From the NCBI GenBank assembly GCA_017522125.1, contig JAFXAC010000077.1, forward strand, positions 1 through 51,197: a DNA stretch of 51,197 nucleotides, read 5' to 3'. The notes beneath the pieces are model-generated. The model made no database searches. It was not told the DNA's origin and saw only the letters and a program-made list of their open reading frames with translations. Positions 16,571 to 26,544 of the stretch are shown one piece after another. The stretch is from Clostridia bacterium (GTDB lineage Bacteria > Bacillota > Clostridia > Oscillospirales > CAG-272). Positions within the stretch are counted from its first letter, which is position 1; each line of letters starts with the position of its first letter. A program made the translations under genes and the position numbers.

Positions 16571-18490
16571 ATGCTACCCGTATATTCAACTGAGATCGCC
16601 AAAAACGGCGTAATAATAAAAAAACAGTATGATGGGAAAGCCGCCGACACCCTCGGCGCTTTCCCCTGCGGAGCAAAGGTCGTATTCACAGCACAAGTGC
16701 CGAGAACGCTCGGCACCTGTGCTGTTGTTATGCGTATTGCCCGCGATAACGGCGCTTACGGCGAGGAACGCGTCGATCCCTCCTACCGTGACCTTCCCTT
16801 TGAATTCACCTCCACTAATTGGATTTACGATATATATACGCTTACAATAAACACAGCCGACCTTTGCGGCGGCGACGAATCGGGACTTTTTTACTACGAG
16901 TACCTTTTCCTCCGCGGCGCGGACACGCTGTTTTCAGATACATACGATAACCTTAATTTCAATCTTTCCTCAAAGGAAGGACGCTTTTTCCGACTCCTCG
17001 TTTATGAAAAGGGCTTTAAAACTCCCTCGTGGCTTGGCGGCGGCGTAATGTATCAGATATTCCCCGACCGCTTCTGCCGCGGAAAAGGAAGAACGAAGTA
17101 CGCCCCTGATGCCGAGCGCGTCAAAAAGTGGAACGGCGTTGAGGTTCAGCACGCACACTTCAGAGGCGAGGCGGTAAAGAACAATCAGTTCTTCGGCGGA
17201 AATCTCTGGGGAATCATCGAAAAGCTGCCGTACCTTGCGTCCCTCGGCGTAAGCGTGATATATCTTAATCCCATATTTGCGGCAAAGAGTAACCATAAAT
17301 ACGATACCGCCGATTATATGAAGGTAGACGATGGCTTTGGCGGCGAGGCGGCTTTTAAAAAGCTTGTTGATGCGGCTCACGCCGCAGGCATCAAGGTAGT
17401 GCTTGACGGCGTTTTCAACCACACGGGCGACGAAAGCACTTACTTTGATGCGGCAAGGGCTAATGACGAAAAGTACCGCGATTGGTATTATTTCCACGAG
17501 GACGGCGGCTACGAGTCCTGGTGGGGCATCAGCATTTTGCCCAAGCTCAGGCTTTCAAATCCCGATTGCCGCGATTATTTCACGGGCGAGGGAGGAGTAA
17601 TTGAAAAATACCTGCTTGCGGGTGCTGACGGCTGGCGACTTGACGTGGCGGACGAGCTTCCCGATGAATTTCTCTTTGAGCTGCGCGAGCGCGCACGCGC
17701 CGTAAATAAGGACGCGGTCGTTATCGGCGAGGTCTGGGAAAACGCCGCCGAAAAGGTCGCGTATAGCAAGCGTCGCTCGTATTTCAGGGGCAAGCAGCTT
17801 GACAGCGTAATGAACTACCCCTTGCGCGTGGCTCTTATCGACTACGCAACGAATCGCAACAGCGCACATCTTGCGAACACCCTTACGGAGCTTTACGCTT
17901 CATACCCCCCGCAGGTCTCAAACGTTCTTATGAACATCATTGGTACGCACGACACGGAGCGCATTCTCTCCTTGCTTGGCGACCGCGAGGCTGTCGAGAT
18001 AGCAAGACACGAGCAGGATAACGATAAGCTTGCCGCAATGCGCCTGTCCGACGAGGGCAGAGCGTGGGGCAAAAAGCTGCTTACCGTTGCCTCGGTCATT
18101 CAATACACCGTGTTCGGCTTCCCGTGTGTCTACTACGGCGACGAGCTTGGAATGGAAGGTATGGGCGATCCCTTCTGCCGCAGACCTATGGCTTGGGACT
18201 TTGGAGACGAGGAGCTTCTTGCTCATTACCGCACGCTTGGCGAAATGCGCAAGAGCGAGGGTGTTTTCGACGGCGGAGATTTCCGCGTAACTCGCGCCGA
18301 CGGCGGATATTTTGAGTTTGTTCGTACCAAGGGCAAGAGCTGTATCAAGGTCGCGGCAAATCTCTCGTGCGACGCGCAGAGCTGTAAAATGGACGGCGCG
18401 TGGACGGATATCTATAACAAAAAGCGCGGCAAGGGCGACCTTGAGCTTGGCGTGGGCGAGTTCTGCGTGCTTAAATATAGAGGACAGTAA
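16571..18490 (+). CDS. GH13 alpha-glucan hydrolase (neopullulanase/cyclomaltodextrinase-like)
   Basis: This 639-residue intracellular glycoside hydrolase has no signal peptide. An N-terminal beta-sandwich (about 1-145) precedes a GH13 barrel. Its four conserved regions are visible: DGVFNHTGD, DGWRLDVADEL (nucleophile Asp), VIGEVWEN (acid/base Glu) and IIGTHDTERIL (third Asp). The insert QFFGGNLWGIIEKLPYL is typical of neopullulanase and cyclomaltodextrinase relatives. It probably trims maltodextrins or debranches glycogen freed by GlgP. The ribosome site before the ATG is weak (GAAAGAG). It lies 24 bases after glgP, and its TAA shares a base with the next ATG (TAATG). Exact substrate is uncertain. 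Confidence 0.88.
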   Translation: MLPVYSTEIAKNGVIIKKQYDGKAADTLGAFPCGAKVVFTAQVPRTLGTCAVVMRIARDNGAYGEERVDPSYRDLPFEFTSTNWIYDIYTLTINTADLCGGDESGLFYYEYLFLRGADTLFSDTYDNLNFNLSSKEGRFFRLLVYEKGFKTPSWLGGGVMYQIFPDRFCRGKGRTKYAPDAERVKKWNGVEVQHAHFRGEAVKNNQFFGGNLWGIIEKLPYLASLGVSVIYLNPIFAAKSNHKYDTADYMKVDDGFGGEAAFKKLVDAAHAAGIKVVLDGVFNHTGDESTYFDAARANDEKYRDWYYFHEDGGYESWWGISILPKLRLSNPDCRDYFTGEGGVIEKYLLAGADGWRLDVADELPDEFLFELRERARAVNKDAVVIGEVWENAAEKVAYSKRRSYFRGKQLDSVMNYPLRVALIDYATNRNSAHLANTLTELYASYPPQVSNVLMNIIGTHDTERILSLLGDREAVEIARHEQDNDKLAAMRLSDEGRAWGKKLLTVASVIQYTVFGFPCVYYGDELGMEGMGDPFCRRPMAWDFGDEELLAHYRTLGEMRKSEGVFDGGDFRVTRADGGYFEFVRTKGKSCIKVAANLSCDAQSCKMDGAWTDIYNKKRGKGDLELGVGEFCVLKYRGQ

Positions 18491-18825
18491 TGGGAATACT
18501 TGATATCTTCAAAAAGAAAAACGATCCCTCCAACAAAAAATACCGCCTTGAAATGGCACAGCGTATTGCGGGGCAGGCGATAAAGTACGTCACCGAGCGC
18601 CGCGATAACGTCGAGGAGGTCATCGGAAAGGGCGGCTGTATGAGTCTGCATAATGGAGAATTCATCGTATTTTCATCATCTGACACCGTATTTCGCTGTA
18701 AGGCGGAGGAACTTGAGGCTTGGGAGCTTCTGTCCAAGGACGGCGTCGTGCTGACAGGCCCCGACATCGAGCATGGCGGCGCTGTGCGCACAATCATCGC
18801 CTTCTACGTTTATTACAGAAAATAA
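18490..18825 (+). CDS. Conserved-looking small protein at the end of the glycogen operon
   Basis: I do not recognise this 111-residue protein. It begins MGILDIFKKKNDPSNKKY, has a mixed alpha/beta composition, no signal peptide or membrane helix, and a motif-like stretch VIGKGGCMSLHNGEFIVFSS in the middle. The C-terminal half (KAEELEAWELLSKDGVVLTGPDI) looks well folded. The start codon shares its A with the stop of the GH13 gene (TAATG), so it is translationally coupled to the enzyme and closes the operon before a bidirectional terminator. Base composition matches its neighbours. A role tied to alpha-glucan metabolism is only inferred from position. Confidence 0.8.
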   Translation: MGILDIFKKKNDPSNKKYRLEMAQRIAGQAIKYVTERRDNVEEVIGKGGCMSLHNGEFIVFSSSDTVFRCKAEELEAWELLSKDGVVLTGPDIEHGGAVRTIIAFYVYYRK

Positions 18826-18864
18826 AAAATAACGCCTTCGATCGAAGGCGTTATTTTTTATTTT
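18819..18864. terminator. Bidirectional terminator between convergent genes
   Basis: A perfect palindrome centred on GATC, with a GC-rich core (AACGCCTTC/GAAGGCGTT) flanked by A-rich and T-rich arms. It ends the glycogen operon from the left and the minus-strand ferredoxin gene from the right. Confidence 0.9.
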
Positions 18865-18865
18865 C

Positions 18866-19681
18866 TTATTTTCCTATCTTGCGTTTGATCTCTTGCGGAA
18901 CGCGCGGAGAGGCAAATTTTTTGTCAAGATATTTGACGAGCAAGGGCGAAACCTTCATGCTCCTTGCGCCCTCTGGGCAGTATTTAACGCAGGCGTTACA
19001 GCGGATACAGCGGCTCTTGTCCACGGCGGGACTTCCCGAAATGATAGCTCCTGCGGGGCATACCTCGTAGCAGGCATCGCAGTAGCGACATTTCGAAGCG
19101 TCGAACGTAGGGACGGAAACTGCCATATTCATTATAGCCCTTGTTGGAATGAGCCTTGACATTCCTGCCATGATCGGCGCGGGAGGTATCTCTCCGACGG
19201 GATCGCGCGCGGCGGTTATAAGGAACTCGCCGATTAGGGCGAGATTATCGGGAAGCTCCTGCTTTACGCTTGCGTATTCTGCAAACGAATGCTCAAGCGG
19301 ACACGTCATAACGCGGAAAAGCGGAGTTTCGCACACGTCAAAAAGCTCAGCCGCCTCGGATGCGGCAGCACCGACTCCGCACGAACCGTAGCCAAGTATC
19401 AACGCCGAACGGGGAGCAAAGAGCTGCGCCGAGGTGAAAAAGTCAACTACGGGACGGGGAAGATGAAAGGCGTATACTGGTAAAATGGCAAGCAGAAGAT
19501 CGGCGTGAAGCTCAAGCGTAGTAGCGGCTTCTCGGTCATCGGGGTAGGTTATGTCAAGCACGTCTGCGGCATATCCCGCGCGGCGATAGAGAATGGTCGC
19601 CGCATCTGCAAGATCGGCACATCCCCCACCGGGAGAAAAGGTTATTATAAGGATCCTTTTTTTATTTACTTTGTTATCCAT
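18866..19681 (-). CDS. EFR1-type protein: flavodoxin-like domain plus 2[4Fe-4S] ferredoxin
   Basis: This 271-residue protein has an N-terminal flavodoxin-like domain (residues 9-170; ILIITFSPGGGCADLA) and a C-terminal bacterial ferredoxin domain with two CxxCxxCxxxC sets: CRYCDACYEVCPAG and CIRCNACVKYCPEG. This arrangement is the EFR1 family of Clostridia, probably an electron carrier of unknown partner. The classical flavodoxin FMN loop is changed here to FSPGGGCADL, so flavin binding is uncertain. No good ribosome site precedes the ATG at 19681 (only GGCAAG). It lies just downstream of asd on the same strand, 22 bases from its stop. Confidence 0.82.
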   Translation of the reverse strand: MDNKVNKKRILIITFSPGGGCADLADAATILYRRAGYAADVLDITYPDDREAATTLELHADLLLAILPVYAFHLPRPVVDFFTSAQLFAPRSALILGYGSCGVGAAASEAAELFDVCETPLFRVMTCPLEHSFAEYASVKQELPDNLALIGEFLITAARDPVGEIPPAPIMAGMSRLIPTRAIMNMAVSVPTFDASKCRYCDACYEVCPAGAIISGSPAVDKSRCIRCNACVKYCPEGARSMKVSPLLVKYLDKKFASPRVPQEIKRKIGK

Positions 19682-19703
19682 TTTTTAGCTTGCCTGAATG
19701 ATA

Positions 19704-20780
19704 TCAGTCAAAGTATCCAAGACGGTAGAGAAGCTCTGCGTTAAGGACTGAACCGCCTGCGGCACCGCGAAGGGTGTTGTGGGAAAGTCCTACGAACTTG
19801 TAATCAAAGAGGGTGTCGGGGCGCAGTCTGCCTGCGGTGATACCCATACCGCCGTAGATCTCGCGGTCAAGGTGGCACTGAGGACGGTTGTCTTCCTCAA
19901 AGTAGGTGATGAACTGCTTGGGGGCGGAGGGAAGCTCAAGCTCCTGGGGAAGTCCCTTGAACTCAGCCCAACGCTGAAGGATCTCCTCCTTGGAGGGAGT
20001 TCTCTCAAAGCTCATAAATACGGCGGCGGTGTGACCGTTGGTAACGGGAACACGGATGCACTGGGTGGTGATAATGGGAGCGTCAGCTTTAACAATAACG
20101 CCGTTTTCTACCTTACCCCAAACGCGCAGGGGCTCCTGCTCGCTCTTTTCTTCCTCGCCACCGATGTAGGGGATAACGTTGTCTATCATCTCGGGCCACT
20201 CGTTGAAGGTCTTGCCCGCGCCCGAAATTGCCTGATAGGTGGTAGCTACCACCTGCTTGATGCCAAACTCACGAAGGGGAGTGAGCATGGGAACGTAGGA
20301 CTGAATGGAGCAGTTGGGCTTTACTGCGATAAATCCGCGGGACGTGCCAAGACGCTTCTTCTGTGCCGCGATGACCTCAAAGTGAGAGGGGTTGATCTCG
20401 GGAACTACCATAGGAACGTCGGGAGTCCAACGGTTTGCGCTGTTGTTGGAAACAACGGGAAGCTCGCACTTTGCAAAAGCCTCCTCCATAGCAACAACGT
20501 CAGCCTTGGGCATATCAACTGCGCAGAGAACGAAATCGCAAAGCTCTGCGATCTTCTTTGCGTCAGAAGCGTCGAGAACCGTCATAGAGGCGAATTTCTC
20601 GGGCATTGGAATATCAAGCTTCCAGCGTGCGCCGACAGCTTCAGCGTAGGTCTTGCCTGCGGAGCGTGCGGATGCGGCAAGGCAGGAGACCTCAAAGTAG
20701 GGGTGGTTATCAAGTAAAGTCAGGAAACGCTGACCGACCATACCGGTAGCGCCGACAACACAACATTTTTTCTTGTTCAT
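19704..20780 (-). CDS. asd: Aspartate-semialdehyde dehydrogenase (archaeal/eukaryotic type)
   Basis: This 358-residue enzyme reduces aspartyl phosphate to aspartate semialdehyde, feeding lysine, diaminopimelate, threonine and methionine synthesis. The Rossmann loop is VVGATGMVGQRF at the N-terminus. The active-site Cys is in AVKPNCSIQSYVP near residue 158. The His region near the C-terminal part reads RVPVTNGHTAAVF. SARSAGKTY and the overall layout match the branch known from archaea and fungi (TIGR00978-like) rather than the classical proteobacterial form. The start is the ATG at 20780 after TTGAGGT. The promoter is at 20815-20843. Confidence 0.93.
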   Translation of the reverse strand: MNKKKCCVVGATGMVGQRFLTLLDNHPYFEVSCLAASARSAGKTYAEAVGARWKLDIPMPEKFASMTVLDASDAKKIAELCDFVLCAVDMPKADVVAMEEAFAKCELPVVSNNSANRWTPDVPMVVPEINPSHFEVIAAQKKRLGTSRGFIAVKPNCSIQSYVPMLTPLREFGIKQVVATTYQAISGAGKTFNEWPEMIDNVIPYIGGEEEKSEQEPLRVWGKVENGVIVKADAPIITTQCIRVPVTNGHTAAVFMSFERTPSKEEILQRWAEFKGLPQELELPSAPKQFITYFEEDNRPQCHLDREIYGGMGITAGRLRPDTLFDYKFVGLSHNTLRGAAGGSVLNAELLYRLGYFD

Positions 20781-20814
20781 GGTACTAAACCTCAACTTTC
20801 AAATAGATAAATAT

Positions 20815-20843
20815 ATATTATCACAAAACGCACAAAAAAGCAA
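20815..20843 (-). promoter_or_regulatory. Promoter of asd
   Basis: Minus strand: TTGCTT (20843-20838), 17 nt, TAATAT (20820-20815), 35 bases before the start codon. Confidence 0.6.
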
Positions 20844-20867
20844 CACTAATTTGCATTTTTCGCCGAT

Positions 20868-21725
20868 TTATTCGGATTTCATTTTAAGAGATTCGGCATA
20901 TACCTCGTTTTTGGGGATACCGCGCTCCTTGGCGACCGCCTTTATCGCGTCCTTCATGGAAATTCCCTCGGAAATATAGTATTCAAGATGCTCCCTGATG
21001 CTCATCTGCGACACGGCGCCGTCCGCACCTTCGGGTGCGCCCTCAAGCACAAGCACGTACTCACCGCGCGGCTCTTTTTCTTTATAATATTCCACCGCCT
21101 CGGAAAGAGTCATTCTCAGCGCTTCCTCGTTGAGCTTCGTCAGCTCTCGGCAAAGCGCAATCCTTCGCTCGCCACCGCAAACGGAAAGCAGATCGTCAAG
21201 TGTCTTGCGTAGCTTGTGCGGCGCTTCGTATATTATCTGCGTGCGCTCCTCGGACGCTATCGCGTCAAGCCTTGCGCGGCGCTCCTTTGAGGAAACGGGA
21301 ATAAAGCCCTCGAAGCAAAATCTGCGCGTGGGCAGGGCAGAGAGGGTGAGCGCAGTTATGGCGGCACACGCACCTGGGATAGAGGAAACGGGAATGCCGC
21401 GCTCGGCGCACAGACGGACGAGATCCTCACCGGGATCGGATATAGCAGGAGTTCCCGCATCGCTTATAAGTGCGCAGGATTCACCCGCCTCAAGGCGGTC
21501 TGCGATTTCAGGTCCGCGAGATGCTTTGTTATGCTCGTAATACGATACGAGGGGACGGCGAATGCCAAGGCGGGAGAGAAAAAGCCCCGAATTTCGAGTG
21601 TCCTCCGCGGCAATAAAATCCACCTCGGACAGCACCTTTACGGCACGCTCGGATACGTCGGCAAGGTTTCCGATGGGGGTGGCTACAAGATAAAGTCTGC
21701 CGCCTTCAACTTTGTTTTTTTCCAT
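20868..21725 (-). CDS. rsmI: 16S rRNA (cytidine1402-2'-O)-methyltransferase RsmI
   Basis: This 285-residue SAM-dependent methyltransferase modifies C1402 in the decoding centre of 16S rRNA. The family signature LYLVATPIGNLADVSERAVKVL opens the domain. EDTRNSGLFLSRLGI, SYYEHNKA and ALISDAGTPAISDPGEDLVR follow in the expected order, and FEGFIPVSSKERRARL is in the middle. The start is the ATG at 21725, preceded by AAGGAG; the longer reading frame upstream is hydrophobic and not part of the family. It is divergent from the amidase gene, with 63 bases between them. Confidence 0.96.
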   Translation of the reverse strand: MEKNKVEGGRLYLVATPIGNLADVSERAVKVLSEVDFIAAEDTRNSGLFLSRLGIRRPLVSYYEHNKASRGPEIADRLEAGESCALISDAGTPAISDPGEDLVRLCAERGIPVSSIPGACAAITALTLSALPTRRFCFEGFIPVSSKERRARLDAIASEERTQIIYEAPHKLRKTLDDLLSVCGGERRIALCRELTKLNEEALRMTLSEAVEYYKEKEPRGEYVLVLEGAPEGADGAVSQMSIREHLEYYISEGISMKDAIKAVAKERGIPKNEVYAESLKMKSE

Positions 21726-21788
21726 TTTGGCACTCCTTTTTGATTGCTTGAATAAAATAATAAGGAAATAAAAGAAAGGTTTTGTGAT

Positions 21789-22352
21789 ATGGCAATAAAG
21801 GTATATATCGATCAGGGACATAACCCCGTAAACCCCAACGCAGGGGCAGAGGGAAACGGTCTGCGCGAGCAGAATCTCGTATACGAGATAGGCAGGGAGC
21901 TTGCAGATCTACTACGCGCAAACGGGAATTTTGAGGTCAGATTATCGCGCCCAACGCCTCAAACCCAGCTTGGAAACAGTACCTCGTCAAGCCTTAGAAT
22001 AAGGGTGAACGAGGCTAATTCGTGGGGCGCGGATTATTTCATAAGCCTGCATACCAACGCCTCGACCTCACCCGCGGCGAACGGTAGCGAGGCTCTCGTT
22101 TATTCCTCGCCGTCTCGCGCGGCAAGCCTTGCCGAGGATATACTTGAGGAACTAAGCGAGGCAACGGGACTTCGCAATCGCGGCGTTAAGGTGAGAAGCG
22201 GGCTTTACGTGCTTCGCAAAACGCAAATGCCTGCGGTGCTTGTGGAGCTTGCCTTTATCTCAAATCCCGAGGAAGCCGCGCTTATGCGCGACCGCCCCGA
22301 GCTATTTGCAAGGGGAATATACAACGGGATAGTCGAATATACGGGCGTGTAA
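21789..22352 (+). CDS. N-acetylmuramoyl-L-alanine amidase (Amidase_3)
   Basis: This 187-residue zinc amidase cleaves the bond between MurNAc and the stem peptide. It is a bare catalytic domain: IDQGHNP near the N-terminus (first zinc His), LREQNLVYEIG (Glu ligand), FISLHTNAS (second His) and VLVELAFISNPEEA (catalytic Glu). There is no signal peptide and no cell-wall-binding domain, which resembles CwlC-type enzymes that lyse the mother cell after sporulation. That role is inferred from the missing signal and from spore genes in the window. GAAAGG lies 10 bases before the ATG. Confidence 0.92.
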   Translation: MAIKVYIDQGHNPVNPNAGAEGNGLREQNLVYEIGRELADLLRANGNFEVRLSRPTPQTQLGNSTSSSLRIRVNEANSWGADYFISLHTNASTSPAANGSEALVYSSPSRAASLAEDILEELSEATGLRNRGVKVRSGLYVLRKTQMPAVLVELAFISNPEEAALMRDRPELFARGIYNGIVEYTGV

Positions 22353-22381
22353 GCGGAAAATCAGCTCAAAACACATTAGAT

Positions 22382-22467
22382 GAAAAAGCGTGTTTTTTAT
22401 AGATATAAATCTAATTGAGTAGATAACTGTATTAAAAAACGCTATTTTTGTTAGATTGTTATCTAAT
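22382..22467. repeat. Imperfect 34-bp direct repeat, each copy ending in a small hairpin
   Basis: Two related copies begin at 22382 and 22433 (51-bp period). Each has an A-run, a GCG/CGC core and a T-run. Each ends in an inverted repeat with a 4-nt loop: TAGAT-ATAA-ATCTA (22400-22413) and TTAGAT-TGTT-ATCTAA (22451-22466). They lie in the AT-rich gap between the amidase and ligA. They could be operator sites or decayed repeats; nothing identifies a binding protein. Confidence 0.55.
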
Positions 22468-22503
22468 AAAATCGGATTGTTTGCGGAATTTTGCATTACT
22501 GAT

Positions 22504-22535
22504 CGCCTATTTGATGCCGAGGCATCAAATAGGCG
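22504..22535 (-). terminator. Terminator of ligA
   Basis: A perfect 15-bp inverted repeat (22504-22518 with 22521-22535) lies just past the ligA stop. The T-run on the minus strand is weak, but the stem is strong. Confidence 0.65.
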
Positions 22536-22545
22536 TAATTTTAAT

Positions 22546-24588
<2,043 letters not shown>

Positions 24589-24609
24589 TCATTAAGCATA
24601 TATAAATAT

Positions 24610-24638
24610 ATTATATCACTTTTACAGGGTAAAGTCAA
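24610..24638 (-). promoter_or_regulatory. Promoter of ligA
   Basis: Minus strand: TTGACT (24638-24633), 17 nt, TATAAT (24615-24610), 31 bases upstream of the start codon. Confidence 0.7.
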
Positions 24639-24781
24639 ATAAAAAGCATATTTTGAGCTAAATAAAAAGCTCTCGTCGCCCATGCGAGCGCAAAAGATCG
24701 CCCTTGCACCATAACGAATGTAATTTTTTGGTTATATTGCACAAACTTCACAAAAAAATCGAAAAAAATATAAAAAACCTA

Positions 24782-24840
24782 TTTATTTTTCACAAAAAAT
24801 GTGCTACAATATAGATGTAATACAAAGCATATGGTATTAC
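24782..24840 (+). promoter_or_regulatory. Leader of hpf: weak promoter and inverted repeat
   Basis: A TACAAT -10 (24805-24810) lies 17 nt after a poor -35 (TTTATT, 24782). Just after the expected transcription start is an inverted repeat, GTAATAC (24817-24823) and GTATTAC (24834-24840). The repeat may be an operator or an RNA hairpin. The rest of 24639-24781 is AT-rich without a clear feature. Confidence 0.4.
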
Positions 24841-24864
24841 AGTTCAAGACAGGAGGACGAATAC

Positions 24865-25395
24865 ATGAAAATTACAGTTGTTGGCAGACAGATGAGCATT
24901 CGCGACGATCTTCGTGAGCTCGCTGAAAAGAAGCTCTCAAAGCTTGACCGTTATTTTGACGGAGAGGGCAAGGCAACGGTAACCTTCAGCCGCAAGAGAA
25001 ACCGTGAGAATATAGAGATCACGATCTCGGCGGCAAACACTCTGTTCCGCTGTGAAACTGACGACGAGACCTTCCGCAACGCTATCGACCGTGCGGTAGA
25101 CACCATCGACCGTCAGATACGCAAAAATAAGACGCGCCTTGAAAAACGCCTTAAGAGGTCGGCGTTTGAGGATATCGGCGCACTTCCTGCCGAGCAGGTA
25201 GAGGTGGACGACGGCGATTTCGAGATCCGCCGCAAGAGCTTCCCGTTCAAGCCCATGTCGCCCGAGGAAGCGATCCTACAGATGAATCTTTTGGGGCACT
25301 CCTTCTTCGTCTTTATCGACGACGTAACGGAGGACACCTGCGTTGTCTATTCCCGTAAGGACGGCAACTACGGACTCATAGTTCCCGAAAAATAA
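24865..25395 (+). CDS. hpf: Ribosome hibernation promoting factor, long form
   Basis: This 176-residue protein binds the 30S decoding region and pairs ribosomes into inactive 100S dimers in slow growth. The N-terminal domain (1-100; MKITVVGRQMSIRDDLRELAEKK at the start, given here as two adjoining parts) is the S30AE/RaiA fold. The C-terminal domain (about 117-176; FPFKPMSPEEAILQMNLLGHSFFVF, in two adjoining parts) is the dimerisation module of long HPF, so this is the Bacillota type. The start is the ATG at 24865 after AGGAGG; an earlier frame-open ATG at 24799 overlaps the promoter. It ends in a long hairpin. Confidence 0.95.
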   Translation: MKITVVGRQMSIRDDLRELAEKKLSKLDRYFDGEGKATVTFSRKRNRENIEITISAANTLFRCETDDETFRNAIDRAVDTIDRQIRKNKTRLEKRLKRSAFEDIGALPAEQVEVDDGDFEIRRKSFPFKPMSPEEAILQMNLLGHSFFVFIDDVTEDTCVVYSRKDGNYGLIVPEK

Positions 25396-25407
25396 TGCTA
25401 ATCAACA

Positions 25408-25450
25408 AGGGCGCGATAGCAAATGCTTTTTGCATTTGCTATCGCGCCCT
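25408..25450. terminator. Long hairpin after hpf
   Basis: A perfect 19-bp inverted repeat (25408-25426 with 25432-25450), loop TTTTT, lies between hpf and the convergent AraC-family gene. It has no long T-run on either side, so it may also stabilise transcript ends. Confidence 0.7.
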
Positions 25451-25488
25451 GTTTGCCGAAAAAGCCCCGCGCGGGGCGGGGCGTAAAA

Positions 25489-26400
25489 TTATTTCTTTTC
25501 GATAGGGATCAGGATCTCGATGCTTCTTTCGCTATAGCCGCCGACGATCCCCCAATGATAAATAGCAAGCTCGGGAGCGTTTGCGATCCGATATTCGTTA
25601 TTGGATAACCATTTCGTAGCGATCTGCTTGCGAAGATCAAAGTATTCGGAAATTGGCATTTTGGACTTTTCCGTTTCAAAGACCGCATACGTCCTTTCGG
25701 GAATGACGATCTTTTCAAAGCCGAACCTGTCCATAAAATCAATTCCCGTAACGTTGCCGTTATACAAGTTATCAAACTCGTACTTATCCGCCGCCGCGCA
25801 GATGTAGAAATCATATCCATTATCATCCACGTTGGTAAGGATGCAGTAGTCGGATAATTTATCCTTGGATATTCCTTTTAGTATCCATTGATGCGCTCTT
25901 GTAGAAACAAAGAGGCTCTCCTCCTGCGTACCGCGCTGCTCGCCGTAGGGCGCACCCTCAAAACGCCTTTTATATCCCACGAGCATTATTTCGGGTCTTT
26001 TTTCAATTCGATAATTCATGATAGTACCGCCTTCAAGTGAAATTTTTATTGACAAGCGAGAGAAGGCCCTTAGCTTGCTTCCGTCAGCGCGCGCCTCTGA
26101 CGGAGTGATGCCGTGAAATTTTTGAAATGCTTTTGCAAAGCTGTCGGGGCTATCATAGCCGTATTTTAGGGCAACGTCGATCACCTTTTCCTTACCGCTT
26201 GCAAGCTCTGCGCCTGCTAACGATAAACGGCGAAGCCTGATATATTCACCAAGCGTGTATCCGCAAAGAATACTGAATATTCTTTGAAAATGATAGCTTG
26301 AAGAAAAGCATTCCGCGGCGATCGTTTCATAATCGATCTCCTCGGTCAGATGTGCTTCGATGTAATCAATTGCTTTTTGCATTCCTGTGATCCAATCCAT
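25489..26400 (-). CDS. AraC-family regulator with GyrI-like effector domain
   Basis: This 303-residue transcription factor has an N-terminal AraC/XylS DNA-binding domain of two helix-turn-helix motifs (residues 8-106; IDYETIAAECFSSSYHFQRIF and VIDVALKYGYDSPDSFAKAFQKFHG, the latter about 25 residues). A linker is followed by a C-terminal GyrI-like/SOUL-type effector-binding domain (about 128-303; MNYRIEKRPEIMLVGYKRRF). This order (HTH first) matches the Rob/YdeE-like family, which senses small hydrophobic compounds or peptides. GGAGAAGG precedes the ATG. The target genes are not evident from the neighbours. Confidence 0.9.
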   Translation of the reverse strand: MDWITGMQKAIDYIEAHLTEEIDYETIAAECFSSSYHFQRIFSILCGYTLGEYIRLRRLSLAGAELASGKEKVIDVALKYGYDSPDSFAKAFQKFHGITPSEARADGSKLRAFSRLSIKISLEGGTIMNYRIEKRPEIMLVGYKRRFEGAPYGEQRGTQEESLFVSTRAHQWILKGISKDKLSDYCILTNVDDNGYDFYICAAADKYEFDNLYNGNVTGIDFMDRFGFEKIVIPERTYAVFETEKSKMPISEYFDLRKQIATKWLSNNEYRIANAPELAIYHWGIVGGYSERSIEILIPIEKK

Positions 26401-26493
26401 AACCTTCTCCTTGTCTGGGTGTATTTTATCAGAAAGCGATTTAAAAATCCCGACGTTTTGTGCGAACGTATATCGGATATCTTACAAGCGGGT

Positions 26494-26528
26494 AAAAGAT
26501 CACCACCAAGAAAATTCTTGGTGGTGAT
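26494..26528 (-). terminator. Terminator of the D,D-carboxypeptidase gene
   Basis: Perfect 14-bp stem (26499-26512 with 26515-26528). On the minus strand it is followed by CTTTT. It lies 17 bases past the stop at 26545. Confidence 0.75.
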
Positions 26529-26544
26529 TGCATTTTGAGAATTT

